From positions 426,733,101-426,797,100 of the forward strand of contig OY728130.1 of the NCBI GenBank assembly GCA_963277665.1: DNA of 64,000 nt, given 5' to 3'. The notes under the pieces were generated by a model. That model searched no databases. It was not told the origin of the DNA and saw only the letters and a program-made list of their open reading frames with translations. Position 1 is the stretch's first letter. Every line of letters starts with the position of its first letter. Both the position numbers and the translations under genes were made by a program. Below are positions 11,528-22,475 of this stretch, in pieces. The DNA comes from Viscum album (taxonomy: Eukaryota > Streptophyta > Magnoliopsida > Santalales > Viscaceae).

Positions 11528-14183
11528 TGTCTCATGGAATATGACAAGATCGTGGGGGAGAAATGTGCACTACCTAATGGTTGAGCAGAGAGGATTAGGT
11601 TTTTCTTAATCAATCAAATCAGGTGCACCATTTTTCCTCGAAACGCCCAACGGTTCCATATCCAGTAATACGTGGACCTACTTTCCATGGGAAGGCGTTC
11701 GCTGGGTGGTTTGTCTAGCGATTGTTAAGAACTCACATTGGTCGAGAGGATGGGAATTCGGGCTCATCACACCCTTTTGGGGAGAATTATTTCCTGTTCA
11801 AGGACTCTCTTATAGATTTAACATGTATTCATATGTTTGTGAATCTTTGGTTTATACCCATGCATAGTATCCACAGATTACTCCTGGTTGGAAATGGTTA
11901 GCTGGATGCAGGGGTTCAGAATCATTTATGCCCGAGGTTTACAATCCCTCATTGGATTAATTACCCCAAGGAGTCTGGACTCATTGAGACGATACTGTTT
12001 TAAAGCCTCGTAACCAGGCACTCTGGAGTTTATTATCATCCAGGGGAGACAGATAACGAATTGAGCTTTTGGATTGAACCTGTGATAGGAGCTTCCTACG
12101 TATCCTCATGAGGGAAATCAGAACCCACGTAGTTCGGTATGGTATGGTCTTACACTCTAGGCTACCTAGTGTTGATGCGGTGAACCGACATGAAGATGGT
12201 TGGAACGACCGGTTATTGTGGTTGAACCTTGGGGAGGCTTCCTACGTACCCTACCTAGGAAATAGGGATCAAAGTCCACGTAGTTCAGGTGGGGGTGTCG
12301 GAGAACTGACATGAATGTGCACCCGTGGGTCCGATGGTGATCAGGCTTGAACCTCTTGGTGGCATCCTACGTATCCCTGTGGTGGGGAATCAAAGTCCAC
12401 ATAGTTGGAATTGGCAAGGGGCTTACGCTCTAAGGCAGCCCATGGTAATGGATTGAGGTTTACACTCTGAGGATGCCTAAGAGAGGATATCATGGACGAT
12501 GCTTACTCTAAGACGACGTGAGACATGCTTAGTGTGAGAAACAAGAGGATGCAAGGACCAGATGATCAGGCTGCGAATGGTGTGTCCATGAGAAGTGCGA
12601 TGGGGATTACGCGTACTGGAGACTCAAAAAGTCGTGTCTTACTATGAGATGGATTTCCAATGGAAACAAAGCCCAGTGGGAGAGGGACTTGGCCCCGACG
12701 AAGAATAGATCATCACCCTTCCCCACTACTCCCTTCCATGGCCATGGGGAAGTACAGAGTTTCATGGTGCCTCCTTCTAATGGGTAGTCCGCCCTCCTGA
12801 TGGAGGGGAGAAGTATCCCAGTCCTAACTAGTGGAGGGGAAGAAAGGGGACTCCTAGGCTCGGAATCTGCATTACCATTGAAATGTTAACCCAGGAATGC
12901 TTCGGGAATCCGCTCAAGGGCCGAAGAAACCCCTTCTCCCTCAATTACCGTGGGTATGTAAACTCAAAATGGCACGCTGATGCATCGGAAGGTTACATCA
13001 TATGGGTCCGATGGCTCTGGTGGAGGCCTCGACTCGGAGCCAATGAATGGGCCAATGAGGGTGTTGTGAATGATCAGGCCGGATTGGAAGGATTTTATCC
13101 GGCTCGGGGAATGGGATCTCTGATGGATTTGCAGGACCACATGGGTGTATGAGGGGTGGCGCCCACCGCGTAGGGAGGTGATACGCTGATGGAGAGGCTG
13201 TCCACGAACCAAGATGGTCCGCTGACTGATGGCAATCCCACGAACCATGTTGATTCATGGATTCGGGTTCGACCTGCGTACCAGGTTGGTACATGGAGGG
13301 GTCTACACGAGCAGTGGCGGTCGAGGGCAACGTCGGTTGGAGGTTCTTCGGTCGGGGATTCGCCCACGTAGGAGGGTGGTATGTGGTGCGAAGGATCATG
13401 AAAAAGGCATAAAATCCCTGGTCTGTGGGGAGTTCATCTACAGAGGGGCAATGGTTCACAGTCTTCTTTTCTTTGTTATTTTAAGTCCGTGGTTCACCAA
13501 GTTATTATGCCTTTTTCGGTTCTTTTTTAATTTGTTTCAATCTTCATACCTATTATGGTTCGCGAACTGGAACTTCACTGTTTGGGAAATCTTAGGCTCC
13601 TTCCTTCGAAATCCACCCAACCGAATATGATCTATCTCATTTTTCTCTTCCCCTCATCTACTATTATTGTATGGGGAAAGAGATATATTTGTGGTCATGC
13701 AGCACCTTTTGCAGAGGCCCATGACTGGAAACCCAGCTTACGGATGACTTGGTCAATCCGCAACTCGCGGGGGGAATTGAACTCACCTCCCCTACAAATC
13801 AAACTATCTCAGGGAGTGCTTCACGGCCGCGCATGGTTCCGCCTCCATTCCGCGAACGATAGCTGATGCGGCCCGGGCCGGCTAACGCGGTTTGCAGCTA
13901 GGGTCGGATCATGATAGGGGATTGGGTTGGCCCCCCATCCTACTTCACGCCCATGGAGGATCCCCACCTCCATTCCGTGAACGACAGCGGTCCGTAGAGG
14001 GGGTGCCTCGCAGAACTAGCCACATACCGTTATCATTGGACCGGTCTACGGACGGGTTCATATTGTGAAATTCTTTGATTATTCTCCACACATTTCCCTA
14101 ATTCTATGGGGGGAAATTGGGTAGAAGTTCCCTTGTCTTAAAGGGGATTCTCAATCTCCTTTTCGGATTTTTTAGAACCCTAA
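11528..14183 (-). repeat. 3' LTR of the giant element (left copy)
   Basis: It begins TGTCTCATGG and ends AACCCTAAA on the plus strand. The right copy begins TGTCTCGCGG and ends GACCCTACA, so the minus-strand LTR runs TGTAGGG...GAGACA, giving TG...CA with the terminal CA/TG mutated at 14,182-14,183 here. The whole 2.65 kb aligns with 33,802-36,423. It carries internal sub-repeats near 12.1-12.4 kb. Open frames inside it (for example 12,998-13,459 on the minus strand and 12,883-13,152 on the plus strand) are not conserved as frames between the two LTRs and I do not regard them as genes. Confidence 0.88.
12088..12404. repeat. Three sub-repeats inside the 3' LTR
   Basis: A unit of about 140 bp repeats at about 12,088, 12,232 and 12,360. 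Each copy contains GGCTTCCTACGTATCC or a close variant, then GGGGAATCAAAGTCCACGTAG or a variant. The same three units are present in the other LTR at 34,366, 34,506 and 34,630, so the amplification predates this insertion. Confidence 0.7.
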
Positions 14184-14200
14184 AAATGCCCCCCATAAGA
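14184..14200 (-). other. Polypurine tract next to the 3' LTR
   Basis: On the minus strand this reads TCTTATGGGGGGCATTT and abuts the start of the left LTR. A G-run immediately upstream of the 3' LTR is the primer for plus-strand DNA synthesis in Ty3/gypsy elements. Its position confirms the minus orientation deduced from gag-pol. The tract is not purely purine, in keeping with decay. Confidence 0.55.
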
Positions 14201-14301
14201 ATAGGGTCTGATCGGAACGAAGAGGAAGCCATTCCGATGTAGTGTGGTCTTGAAACATGGATGGTTTGCGGTAGGGGAGTGGACCCGATAGGGGACCAAG
14301 C

Positions 14302-14310
14302 CTATAAATA
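14302..14310 (+). promoter_or_regulatory. TATA box for the antisense PMD gene
   Basis: CTATAAATA in the context AAGCCTATAAATACGGGG is a textbook plant TATA box on the plus strand. It lies 119 bp inside the element from the left LTR and about 570 bp upstream of the PMD reading frame. No gag-pol gene uses this strand, so a promoter here would serve the antisense gene only. No expression evidence is available from sequence. Confidence 0.5.
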
Positions 14311-14511
14311 CGGGGGGCCTCACTTTGTCTTTTACCTGATTATTCATGAAACCCGACCTCTCTTTCTTTTAATCTCCATGTGCTCGTTCCTTCGCGAAAA
14401 GCCTCATCTGAAAACTAGCTGCCATTTCTGTGAACCATTCCTCGTTCATGCCATACTTTACCCACATGCCAATCTCCCAGTCACAAACTAACACACTTAA
14501 TTAATTAAAAA

Positions 14512-14865
14512 GTAAGTTATGATGGGCCGTGTAGGAACTCCCTCTATGGTTTTGATGGTCTGCGGAGTGAAATCTTCCTGACTTGGAAAATTTCTGAAGT
14601 CTTTCTAACCTAACTATATAAATCCGATATTATGATTCCTCAGAGCAACCAGGTTCGCGGTTTTCTCGACAATTCTCTACAGGATAGAGTACCACAGTCC
14701 TATTCTGCATAGGGTTGGTTCACGGGATTCAATCATCGCGAACCAAATTTGGAGGCCTTCTTGCGGACCTCGTCATGAAGGATTCTCGACTCCTTTTTCA
14801 TATACTTGGTATCTTTGTCCAGATTTTATTCTGGAATAATCGTCTTCCTAGTATTCATAATGCAG
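14512..14865 (+). other. Possible 5'-UTR intron of the antisense gene
   Basis: A GTAAGT donor at 14,512 and a pyrimidine-rich tract ending in TAATGCAG at 14,865 would excise 354 bp. The first plausible start codon of the PMD frame (14,875) would then lie 10 bases into the next exon. Donor and acceptor match plant consensus well, but splicing is inferred only. Confidence 0.35.
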
Positions 14866-14874
14866 GGAGAAAAT

Positions 14875-17662
14875 ATGGTTCCCCCTCACCCAGCACCCAA
14901 GACTGCTGCTGAGCCTCTCTCAATTGGCTTAGGCAGATGGCTAGCTATGATTCGTAGAGCGGAGAGCATCAAAGAGGACGCTAGATGATCCATCATTCCC
15001 GACGATGGTATCTTGAAGGAATTTATCTCTCCTAAGATCATGGGTTATCCACTATCAAATCGAATTCTTCTTTATGGCTTCTGTCTTCAAGATGATTTCT
15101 CTATCCCCCTACTCTCTCAGGTCTTCCGTCTCCTTTCTTAGAAGTGCCACCAAAGTGAATTCAGGAAAACCATGCCTCATTGGGGGAGATGATCTCCGAT
15201 TCCAATCCAAAAGACACTTTCATTTTGAGAGGCTCTGATTGGACCCAATGTGATCAGTGCACTCACGACTTCTCTCAAGAAATTCTCCTAAAGAGTTACC
15301 CCTCTATTATCAACCTTGCTCGAGTGGATCCTGACACGTGGTCGATTCCTAGGCGGGATCTTCAGTCTGGGGGGATTTTTCTCAAATGACAAGGCCTGGG
15401 ACTTCTGGGTCCATCATCATTGTTGGGAATCTCCTGAGTCACTAGAAGCAGTCAATCTGTACTCCGCAGTGTGGGACTCCCAGTTTTCTATTTACCCACC
15501 ATCTTTGATCCTGCCTGACCTTCTCAGTCGCTGGTGATTAAGAACTAATACTTTCCACCTTTCCCATGGTTAACTTGAAATTAGTTTATGGTAAATCTAC
15601 CAATTGGGAGGGATTATGATCATCGGTGATATTTATGACGAGTTTCTTCCCACTCCTGACGCATGGAAAGACATCGAACAAGTGCCTTCGTTGGAAAGCG
15701 ATCTGCTGGTTATGGCGGAGTGGTCAATGGGTCAGGCCTTTCATGCCCACTCTCTTATTCCCTATATCACCTAGATAGGGTTATTTCTGAACACCACTGG
15801 TCATGTGATAAAGATCAAGAACCCTAGGACTCATCCTTCTCAATAGTCTTGAACCATCCCAGGTTCCTACTGGGTGGTTCTGGAGGCGGGCGACTACCTT
15901 TCATGGGGTTACAAGGTGCACCCCGGTGTGCTGCCTATGCTCAGGCTGGTAGGTCTGTTTGTTATGTTTTTGAGCGGGGGCCTATTCCCTTCTTGGGATA
16001 TCAACCTAGGCGTCAGGGATTGCACCTTGATGATGGCAGTTGAGTTGGAAAAGGGATGCCCGGTGAATTTGAACATGCCTAATTTTGCTCGGATTTACAA
16101 ATTACTGAGCCACATGTAGGAGGGAGGGTCACCCTATTGTTTGAGCGGGCCATTTCAATTATTATATGGCTGGGTAGCGAATCATTGCTGCTGTTATGAG
16201 TATCACCATAACATGTTCATCTCACTTCCTACCTTTCATCCTACCCTACTTGATGTAGATGGAGTTCTCTTGAAGTCCCTTAGCTCTGATGAAGTCGTCA
16301 AGATTCTGAGTGACTTCTCCCAGTTCGCTTTCACTCTCTATACCACCCCTTATTACGTCGTGGTTACAAACCACAGAGGGATCCTAGAGGGGAGTTCATA
16401 CATGATTTCACTATGGGACGAGTTTTTGTCTGCGAGGATTGATGGGGTTTCTTTGTGTGAGTTATATGCCCCACATCGTTTTTCCTGCCAGTTTGGGTGT
16501 ATGAAACTCCATGTTTCCCTTCCCCCTCCTCAGGGTCGAGGACTGCACCCAACCACTCTCTGTCAATGGTGGTTGATGCTGATGTGGTAGGGATCTGAAA
16601 CAAGCAATTCCTTTCCTGGCATAGCAGCGGCTTCCAGCCTATCCTTGGAGTACACAAGAATGTGGGAAAAACATTATCCCAATGGGATCCTGGGGAAACC
16701 TATCCAACAGGTTCTCAAATTAGGAGTCATTGTGGCTGATGTTCCTACCACACCTTCCTCATTGGCTCTGAGGGAGGAACGACTGATTGCTCATTGGTCA
16801 AAGTGACTCCAGAGATTTTCCTCTCCGAGCCCCTCTGGGACCGAATTTCAGACAGACCCATCCTTCTTGGACGTGGATGAGGATGACCCTATGGCATCGG
16901 GTCCCAGCGAAAAAATTCCTGAAGTTTTGCCAGCCAATACAGGACTTATAAACTTGATTCCCAAGCCTGAACCGAAGATAGAATCTTCAGACCTTCCAGC
17001 TTCATAACACTCTTCTAGATTTCTCACGTCTGTGTTGATCATAATTCCAGACTTCATACTTGTGCTATCTTGTTAGGACACCAAAGATCCTCGTGTCATG
17101 GCGGACCACCAAGAAGTGTGCAGGTGGGCCTGGCCCCAGATTTGTGATATTGTGGCCGAAACTCCTCTGGCTGAGATGGAAACTAAAACTGAAGCTCTCC
17201 GAAAACTCTTCATGGGTTTGGGGTCAGGTGGCTTTGACTATGGAATGTGTCATTTTCTCGCTTCCAGGTTATCATGGCCAGTGAGGAATTTTCCTCTAGT
17301 GAACAGAAAATTGATCACCTCACTGCCTCTTACTATGAGACCCGATCCTTGGAGGAATCCATGATAAAGATCCATCAGCTAATGGCCTGGGAGGTGAGCT
17401 CTTGAGATCCGGTGACTTCCCTATCTACCGAGTTGCATGAATGTGAAGTACGAGCAGTGATGCTGAGGGATCAGTTCTCAACTCTAACTGGTAACCTTGA
17501 AGCCACCAATAAAGGGATCAATGATCTTTAAACAACTATGGTGCATACTCATTCAGTGGCTGAGAATGTGGCTAGGGAGAAGGTCATGCTGAAGTAGACT
17601 CGCAACGACCTCCGCCGGACGGTTTCTGATTTGATAGAGAGAGAGATCTAGGATCCTTTGTG
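14875..17662 (+). pseudogene. Antisense plant mobile domain (PMD) gene of the giant element, degenerate
   Basis: This runs opposite to gag-pol, between the 3' tandem repeats and the 3' LTR. Reading through stops and frameshifts, the frame from ATG 14,875 (MVPPHPAPKTAAEPLS) continues into segments matching PMD proteins (the plant mobile domain or 'aminotransferase-like' family of Arabidopsis MAIN and MAIL1). At 15,529-15,655 one frame reads RW, stop, LRTNTFHLSHG, stop, LEISLW and then GDIYDEFLP; PMD proteins carry RW-x-x-x-T-x-TFHL-x-x-GE followed by a TL-x-D segment. At 16,452-16,510 it reads YAPHRFSCQFG, the usual C-terminal PMD signature. From 17,098 it becomes Glu/Lys/Leu-rich and probably coiled coil, ending around 17,662. 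At least six stops and several frameshifts show it is dead. Extra ORFs in antisense position are known from Tat-lineage elements. The role in the element is unknown. Confidence 0.72.
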
Positions 17663-18320
17663 ATGGTTAGAGCCATTCCTGCACACTCTTCATTGCTTAA
17701 CCCCTTTTTTTTGTTGCTGTGAGGGAGATGCCACCGTTTGTGGACGTCCTCCCTTTTTGTCAAACGGAATACAATCCATGTAAAACATTCCTTGCTCTAA
17801 AATTGTATTTTTACTGGAACAATTGTTGCTTTAATAACAACCCACTGAATCGGAATTGATCATAATTTAGGAAAAAAATGATAAGAATAGAAATGAGCTC
17901 TAACTTTAGCCTGGATCATGGGATCCAGCGAGCATAGTTTGACTATTTCTAGGGTTGTGTAGAAAAACCCCAAAAACATTATATCTTTTATCTTAATACC
18001 CTAATTTTTTTGGGCCCATTTGGTGTGGACCTAGCGGTTATGTCCTGACTATTTCTTAGGTCTCCCTTTTCAGGTTTTCGGCCTAACAGGATTTGTGCCT
18101 CTTTTTTTGAGAGGTTTAAATTCCCGCAGACTGGACTATCATTACTGATGTTTTAGGTCGAACATCTTTGACCAGACATGGTGGGGTGAGGGCCTTAATG
18201 AGTTTTGGATGATTAAAAGATGTCTCAATACCCTTCATACACACGTGGGGGGGAATGTTTAGAATTGGACGACATACAGGGCATGTCTTAAGGTATGTGA
18301 GTCATACCAGCAGGCAAAGG
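17663..18320 (+). other. Region after the antisense gene, before the tandem repeats
   Basis: No ORF of note. It starts GC-neutral and becomes T-rich (for example a T-run at about 17,704 and GTATTTTTACTGG at about 17,805), which would fit the trailer of the antisense gene. I cannot place a poly(A) site with confidence. For the gag-pol transcript this is part of the long 3' untranslated region. Confidence 0.4.
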
Positions 18321-18325
18321 TAGGA

Positions 18326-20860
18326 AGAGCATTTCCTAAGGAAATCTTGCCTTTGGTAGATGGGATAGGGGCGATCAATATGAAGAGCCGCTAAGGGCAT
18401 GGTATACATAGTGGTGAAAAGGTATCCTTAAGTCAATGACTCTCCATTTCTGATGTCCTGAGGACTTCATGGAAGTCTGGCTTATAGAAACCACCTTGGG
18501 TGGCATTAAGAATTATGTAAACCACCAGGGGTGGCTCGGAAAGGGTTTGTGACATATGAAAGGGTTTTAGAACATCTGTATCGATCAGGAGTGTGGAAGC
18601 AAGGTCCTTTTCCTACGTATTTTTAAAGGATGGTTGGATCTTTCTGTAGTTTAAAGTCATGCAGCTGGGACATTATCTAGAATGGGACGGCTTCTCTTGG
18701 TTCTTGGTAATCTCATCAGAGATGTTACACCATATTCAGGAAGGGTCATGAAGGAGGCTGGTAAACTATAGATTACAGGGTTTCTGAATCCCGGGATGGA
18801 CATGGGGGATTAGAGGCCAAGAGGTGTACGGAATAAAGCATTGCCTAAGGAAATATTGACTTTGGTAGACGGGCGAGGGCTGATCAATATGCAGAGCTGC
18901 TGAGAGAATGGAATGCATAGTCATGCAAAGGTGTCCTTGGGTCAATGATTTCATTCTCTTGATAACTGAGAAACTTTAGGTAAGTTGAGATTTGGGACCA
19001 CCAGGGGTGGTTTACATGGGTTTGTATTTTTCTGAGTATAGAGTATGGTTTATGAGGAGAGGGTGTCTAGATATGGAAGAAAAATCTAGGATAAATTTCC
19101 CGAGAATGGGTGAAGTCGTCCCTTCTCACAGTAGTGTGAGACTGCGATTTGTGAAGGTCTAACCCGTGCACTGAGGGATAGAGAAAATCCTTCATTCATT
19201 ACTGAACCCATGACAGGTTTGACCATGTAGTTTAACGTCATGTGGTAAGGATGGATTTTGTGCAGTTTAATGTCATGCGTTAAAGACGAGGAGCATTATT
19301 AAAGGATGTTGTGCAGTTTAACGTCATGCAGTGAGGACAGGGGGGAATTTTTTTGATGCTGTGAAGTTTTAACATCATGAAACGAGGACATCGGGCATTT
19401 TTAAACTAGTGAAAATGATTGTAGTTGGAGGAATTTCCATGGATGTTTAATGCTTCGTCTTTGTAGCTTTATGCCAAGCGGCCAAGATGTTCCGTGCAGA
19501 TTAATGTCATGCGATTAGGACATAATTGAAAAGGTTGATATCAATTAGAATGTAACTGGGATTAAACATCTCGGCATTCCCAATACATGGGTAGGGGTTG
19601 ATTGGTGTAAATCGTGGTTCCGAGGCTTCTTGGATCAGGATAAATGATATGGGGTCTCTGAGGCCGGTAAGCGTACTAAGCTACGAGGAGTATCGCTTGA
19701 GGAAATCTTGCCTTCTGTAGACGGGATATGGGATTTCAATATGTAGAGATGCTGAAGTCATGGTATGCATAGTCATCCAAAGGTGTCCACGGGTCGATAA
19801 ATTTCCACTTCTGATGGCTGTGAATGGTTATGAGGATCCCCGATTGTCCGGGCCACAAAGTCTCTCATTTGGTAAGAAAATATCTGGACCTGTCAGGCAT
19901 ATTCGACCCTGGTTTCTGTTAAAGCTTAGATAGCTCCCTCCGCTGATTTATCTTGCACACGGGGGGGGGGGGGTACCTTCACTCCATTTAGTTTAACGTC
20001 GTGCTTTAAGAATAAAATACTTCATTTTTAGTTGTCATAGAGGTCAGTCCATTGGGTGACTATTTCCACAGTCACTCGAAGGATAATTGGGTTAACATGC
20101 TCTGATATACTCTGAAAAGGTTGGGGGATGGAGGATTTAAACTGTAACTCTATGGTATCCTGGATTAGGAGATGTGGTGTGGGGGCTCTGAGGCCAGTAA
20201 GCATACGGAGCTAGGAAGAGTATCGCCCGAGGAAATCTTGCCTTTGGTAGACTTGCCAGGGGCTATCAATATACCGAGTCGTTGAGGGCATGGTATGCAT
20301 AGTCATGTAAAGGTCTCCCCGAGTCGATGACTTTCCACTTCCGATGGCCATGAATGTTTATGAAAACCAGATATTGCGCACAGTACAAAGTTCAGCATGT
20401 GGTAATAATGGTGTCCGAGCATAAAAGAAACATCTTCACTGCAATTTTCCGTTGTGTCAAAGTATCCTAGCCCTGGCTTGATGTTCATAGATGTAGGTCG
20501 TCATGTGAACCATGGGTGGATACATAGGCTAACTAGGTAGAGATACCCTAGAAATGTTTGTATGTGAAAAGGGGGGAGAACTTGTAAACCACTGCTCCAT
20601 AAATTTTTGGATCGGTAGATATGATACGGGGCTCTGAGGCCGGTAATCATATGGAGCTAGGAAGAGTATCGCCTGAGGAAATATTTCCTTTGTAGATGGG
20701 ACAGGGGCTATCAATATGAAGAGCTTCTAAGGGCATGGTATGCATAGTCATAGAAAGGTGTCCATGGATCGATACCTTTCCTCTTCCGATGTACATGAAT
20801 GGTTATGAAGATCCTCCATTATCTAGGCCATGGAGTCTGATGTATGGAGAGGATGTATCC
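18326..20860. repeat. Long tandem-like repeats, block A (5 copies)
   Basis: A unit of about 120-140 bp recurs at about 18,326, 18,836, 19,680, 20,214 and 20,658. Each copy carries GAGGAAATCTTGCCTTTGG, then GGGGCTATCAATATG, then GGCATGGTATGCATAGTCAT, then AAAGGTGTCC and GTCGATGA. Spacing is irregular (about 510, 840, 535 and 445 bp), with the shorter GCAGTTTAACGTC motif and other sequence in between. Hypervariable tandem repeats between pol and the 3' LTR are typical of Tat-lineage elements. Confidence 0.75.
19961..19973. repeat. G13 homopolymer
   Basis: Thirteen consecutive G on the plus strand following TTGCACAC. A similar but shorter G-run occurs at about 21,136. In the gag-pol transcript these would be C-runs. 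They are likely replication-slippage products inside the tandem-repeat region and may also be sequencing-error prone. Confidence 0.8.
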
Positions 20861-20925
20861 AAATGTAGAAGGAGTATTCTCATCTTGTTTCACCATACAT
20901 CTTGGGTGGGTCATGATGAAGTCTG

Positions 20926-22150
20926 TGCAGTTTAATGTCGTGTGGTGAGGATGAAGTCCGTGTAGTTTAACATTGTGCGGTGAGCATGAGGGGTATATAT
21001 GCATGTGTTTTATTTTCTCGGTTGCTGGGCTAGGAGATAAGATCTTGACATCGCTATGTATCCTGTGAGGGCAGGAATCAAGACACACAAAGTTATTTTT
21101 GGAATACACCTCATGCAGGTCTGGTCCTTACATGGGGGGGGGGAGTGGGAATATTTCTTTTATCCTTATCCGTGCAGTTTAATGTCGTGCAGCTAGGACA
21201 ATGAACACACCCCGTGTAGGTCTGGTCCGTACACAGGGGAAAAGGGAATTTTTAAAATTTTCATTCGTGGGAAATTGGGCCAGGATGGGGGATCCTGGCA
21301 TCGCTAAGTATCCTGTAAGGGAAAGAATCAATTTGTACATAGTACTTTTTGGAGTACATCCAGTGTAGGTCTGGTCCATACACGGGGGGAGAGGGCATTT
21401 TTAATCCTTCTTTTCCCTGCAGTTTAACGTCGTGCGGTAAGGACAAGGACGACATACCATGCAAGGTTGGTCTGTGCACAGGGGAAAAGGGAATGTTTTG
21501 GAATTTCTGGGCAAGGATGGCGAACCCTAGCATCACCATGTATCCCAAGAGGGTAGGAATCAAGCCTTATGTAGTTATTTTGGGGAATACACCCCATGCG
21601 GGTCTGGTCCGTACGGGGGAAGGGGTATTTATGGATTTATTTGAGGTGGATAAGCCAGGGTATGGAATTATTGCTTCACTACATATCATGCGAGTGTAGA
21701 AATCAAGCCTCATGTAGTTCTCTGAAAGGAAACACACCCCGTGTAGGCCTGGTCCATAAATGGGGGAGAAGGGGAATTTTTTTTGAATCTCATCTGTGCA
21801 GTCTAACGTCGTGTGATACGGATGAAGAATACACCATGTACAGTTCTTGTCTATACACGGGGTAAAAGGGCATTTTTTTTAACCTCATTTGGTGGTGGCT
21901 AGGCCAGGATATAGAGCCCTGGTGTCGCTACATATCCTGTGATGGCAGGAATCAAGCCGTATGTAGTTCTCTGAAAGAAGTACAATCCATGCAGGGATGG
22001 TCTGTACATGGGGGAAGGGGACATTTTTTTTAATTTCATTCCATTTGGGAGTGGCTGGGCTAGGATAGGGGAGCCCAGCAACACTACGTATCCTACGAGG
22101 GAAGAAATCAAGCTGTATGTAGTTCTCTAAAATCCGTGCAGTTTAACGTT
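20926..22150. repeat. Tandem repeats, block B
   Basis: Irregular units of about 150-380 bp are built from three modules: the GCAGTTTAACGTC motif; a GTAGGTCTGGTCCGTACACGG module (about 21,114, 21,213, 21,365, 21,462, 21,598, 21,744, 21,991); and a GGGCCAGGATAGGGGATCC...TATCCTG...AGGAATCAAG module (about 21,020, 21,275, 21,510, 21,905, 22,055). The small ORFs on both strands that span several units are translations of the repeat, not genes. Confidence 0.75.
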
Positions 22151-22163
22151 GTTCAGTGAGGTT

Positions 22164-22475
22164 GAAATACTCTTAGTTTTGAGTCATAGAGTTTGGACCG
22201 CTGGGTTTTTGGCAGTTTAACGTCCTGCAGCTCGGACGAAATCTAGTTTTAGTTATGCCGGTTAGGATGAAATAATCTTAGTTTAGGGTTATAGAGTTTG
22301 GACCGCTGGGTGCTTGGTTGTTCAACGTCCTGCAGATCGGACGAAAACAGCTTTTAGTTATGCCAATGAGGATGAAATACTATTAGTTTATGGTCATAGT
22401 GTTTGGAGCGCTGTGTTCTTCTCAGTTTAATGTTCTGCAGCTCAGACGAAAACTACTTTTAGTTATGTGAAATAC
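22164..22475. repeat. Tandem repeat, block C, about 105 bp x 3
   Basis: Units start with GAAATAC or GAAATAA at 22,164, 22,269 and 22,374 (105-bp period), and a partial fourth begins at 22,469 within the end of pol. Each contains TCATAGAGTTTGGACCGCTG, the motif TTTAACGTCCTGCAGCTCGG and ACTTTTAGTTATGCC. The array directly abuts the 3' end of the integrase reading frame. Confidence 0.85.

Larger units (their letters stand above)
18645..22455. repeat. Recurrent 25-nt motif, about 17 copies
   Basis: Consensus GCAGTTTAACGTCRTGC followed by RGTGAGGAC. I read copies starting at about 18,645, 19,227, 19,262, 19,312, 19,362, 19,495, 19,989, 20,926, 20,961, 21,173, 21,419, 21,797, 22,136, 22,212, 22,316 and 22,431, with weaker ones possible. 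They run in one orientation through repeat blocks A, B and C although those blocks otherwise differ, so the motif looks like the common seed of several amplifications. Confidence 0.75.

Noticed and set aside
12883..13630. Overlapping ORFs up to 153 codons on both strands inside the left LTR
   Set aside because: They lie in the GC-richer LTR where stops are rarer, are open on opposite strands at once, and are not kept as the same frame in the right LTR.
13816..13831. Start of the right and left LTRs at TGACAAGATCGTGGGGGAG (11,542 and 33,816) with the G-run as polypurine tract
   Set aside because: Similarity between the two copies extends 14 bases further left to TGTCTC, which gives TG...CA ends and the AATAT duplication. 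gag-pol is also on the minus strand, so a polypurine tract is not expected there.
20303..22111. Many 60-116 codon ORFs on both strands, some similar to each other
   Set aside because: They are translations of the tandem repeats of blocks A and B. Similarity between them reflects the DNA repeat, not a protein family.
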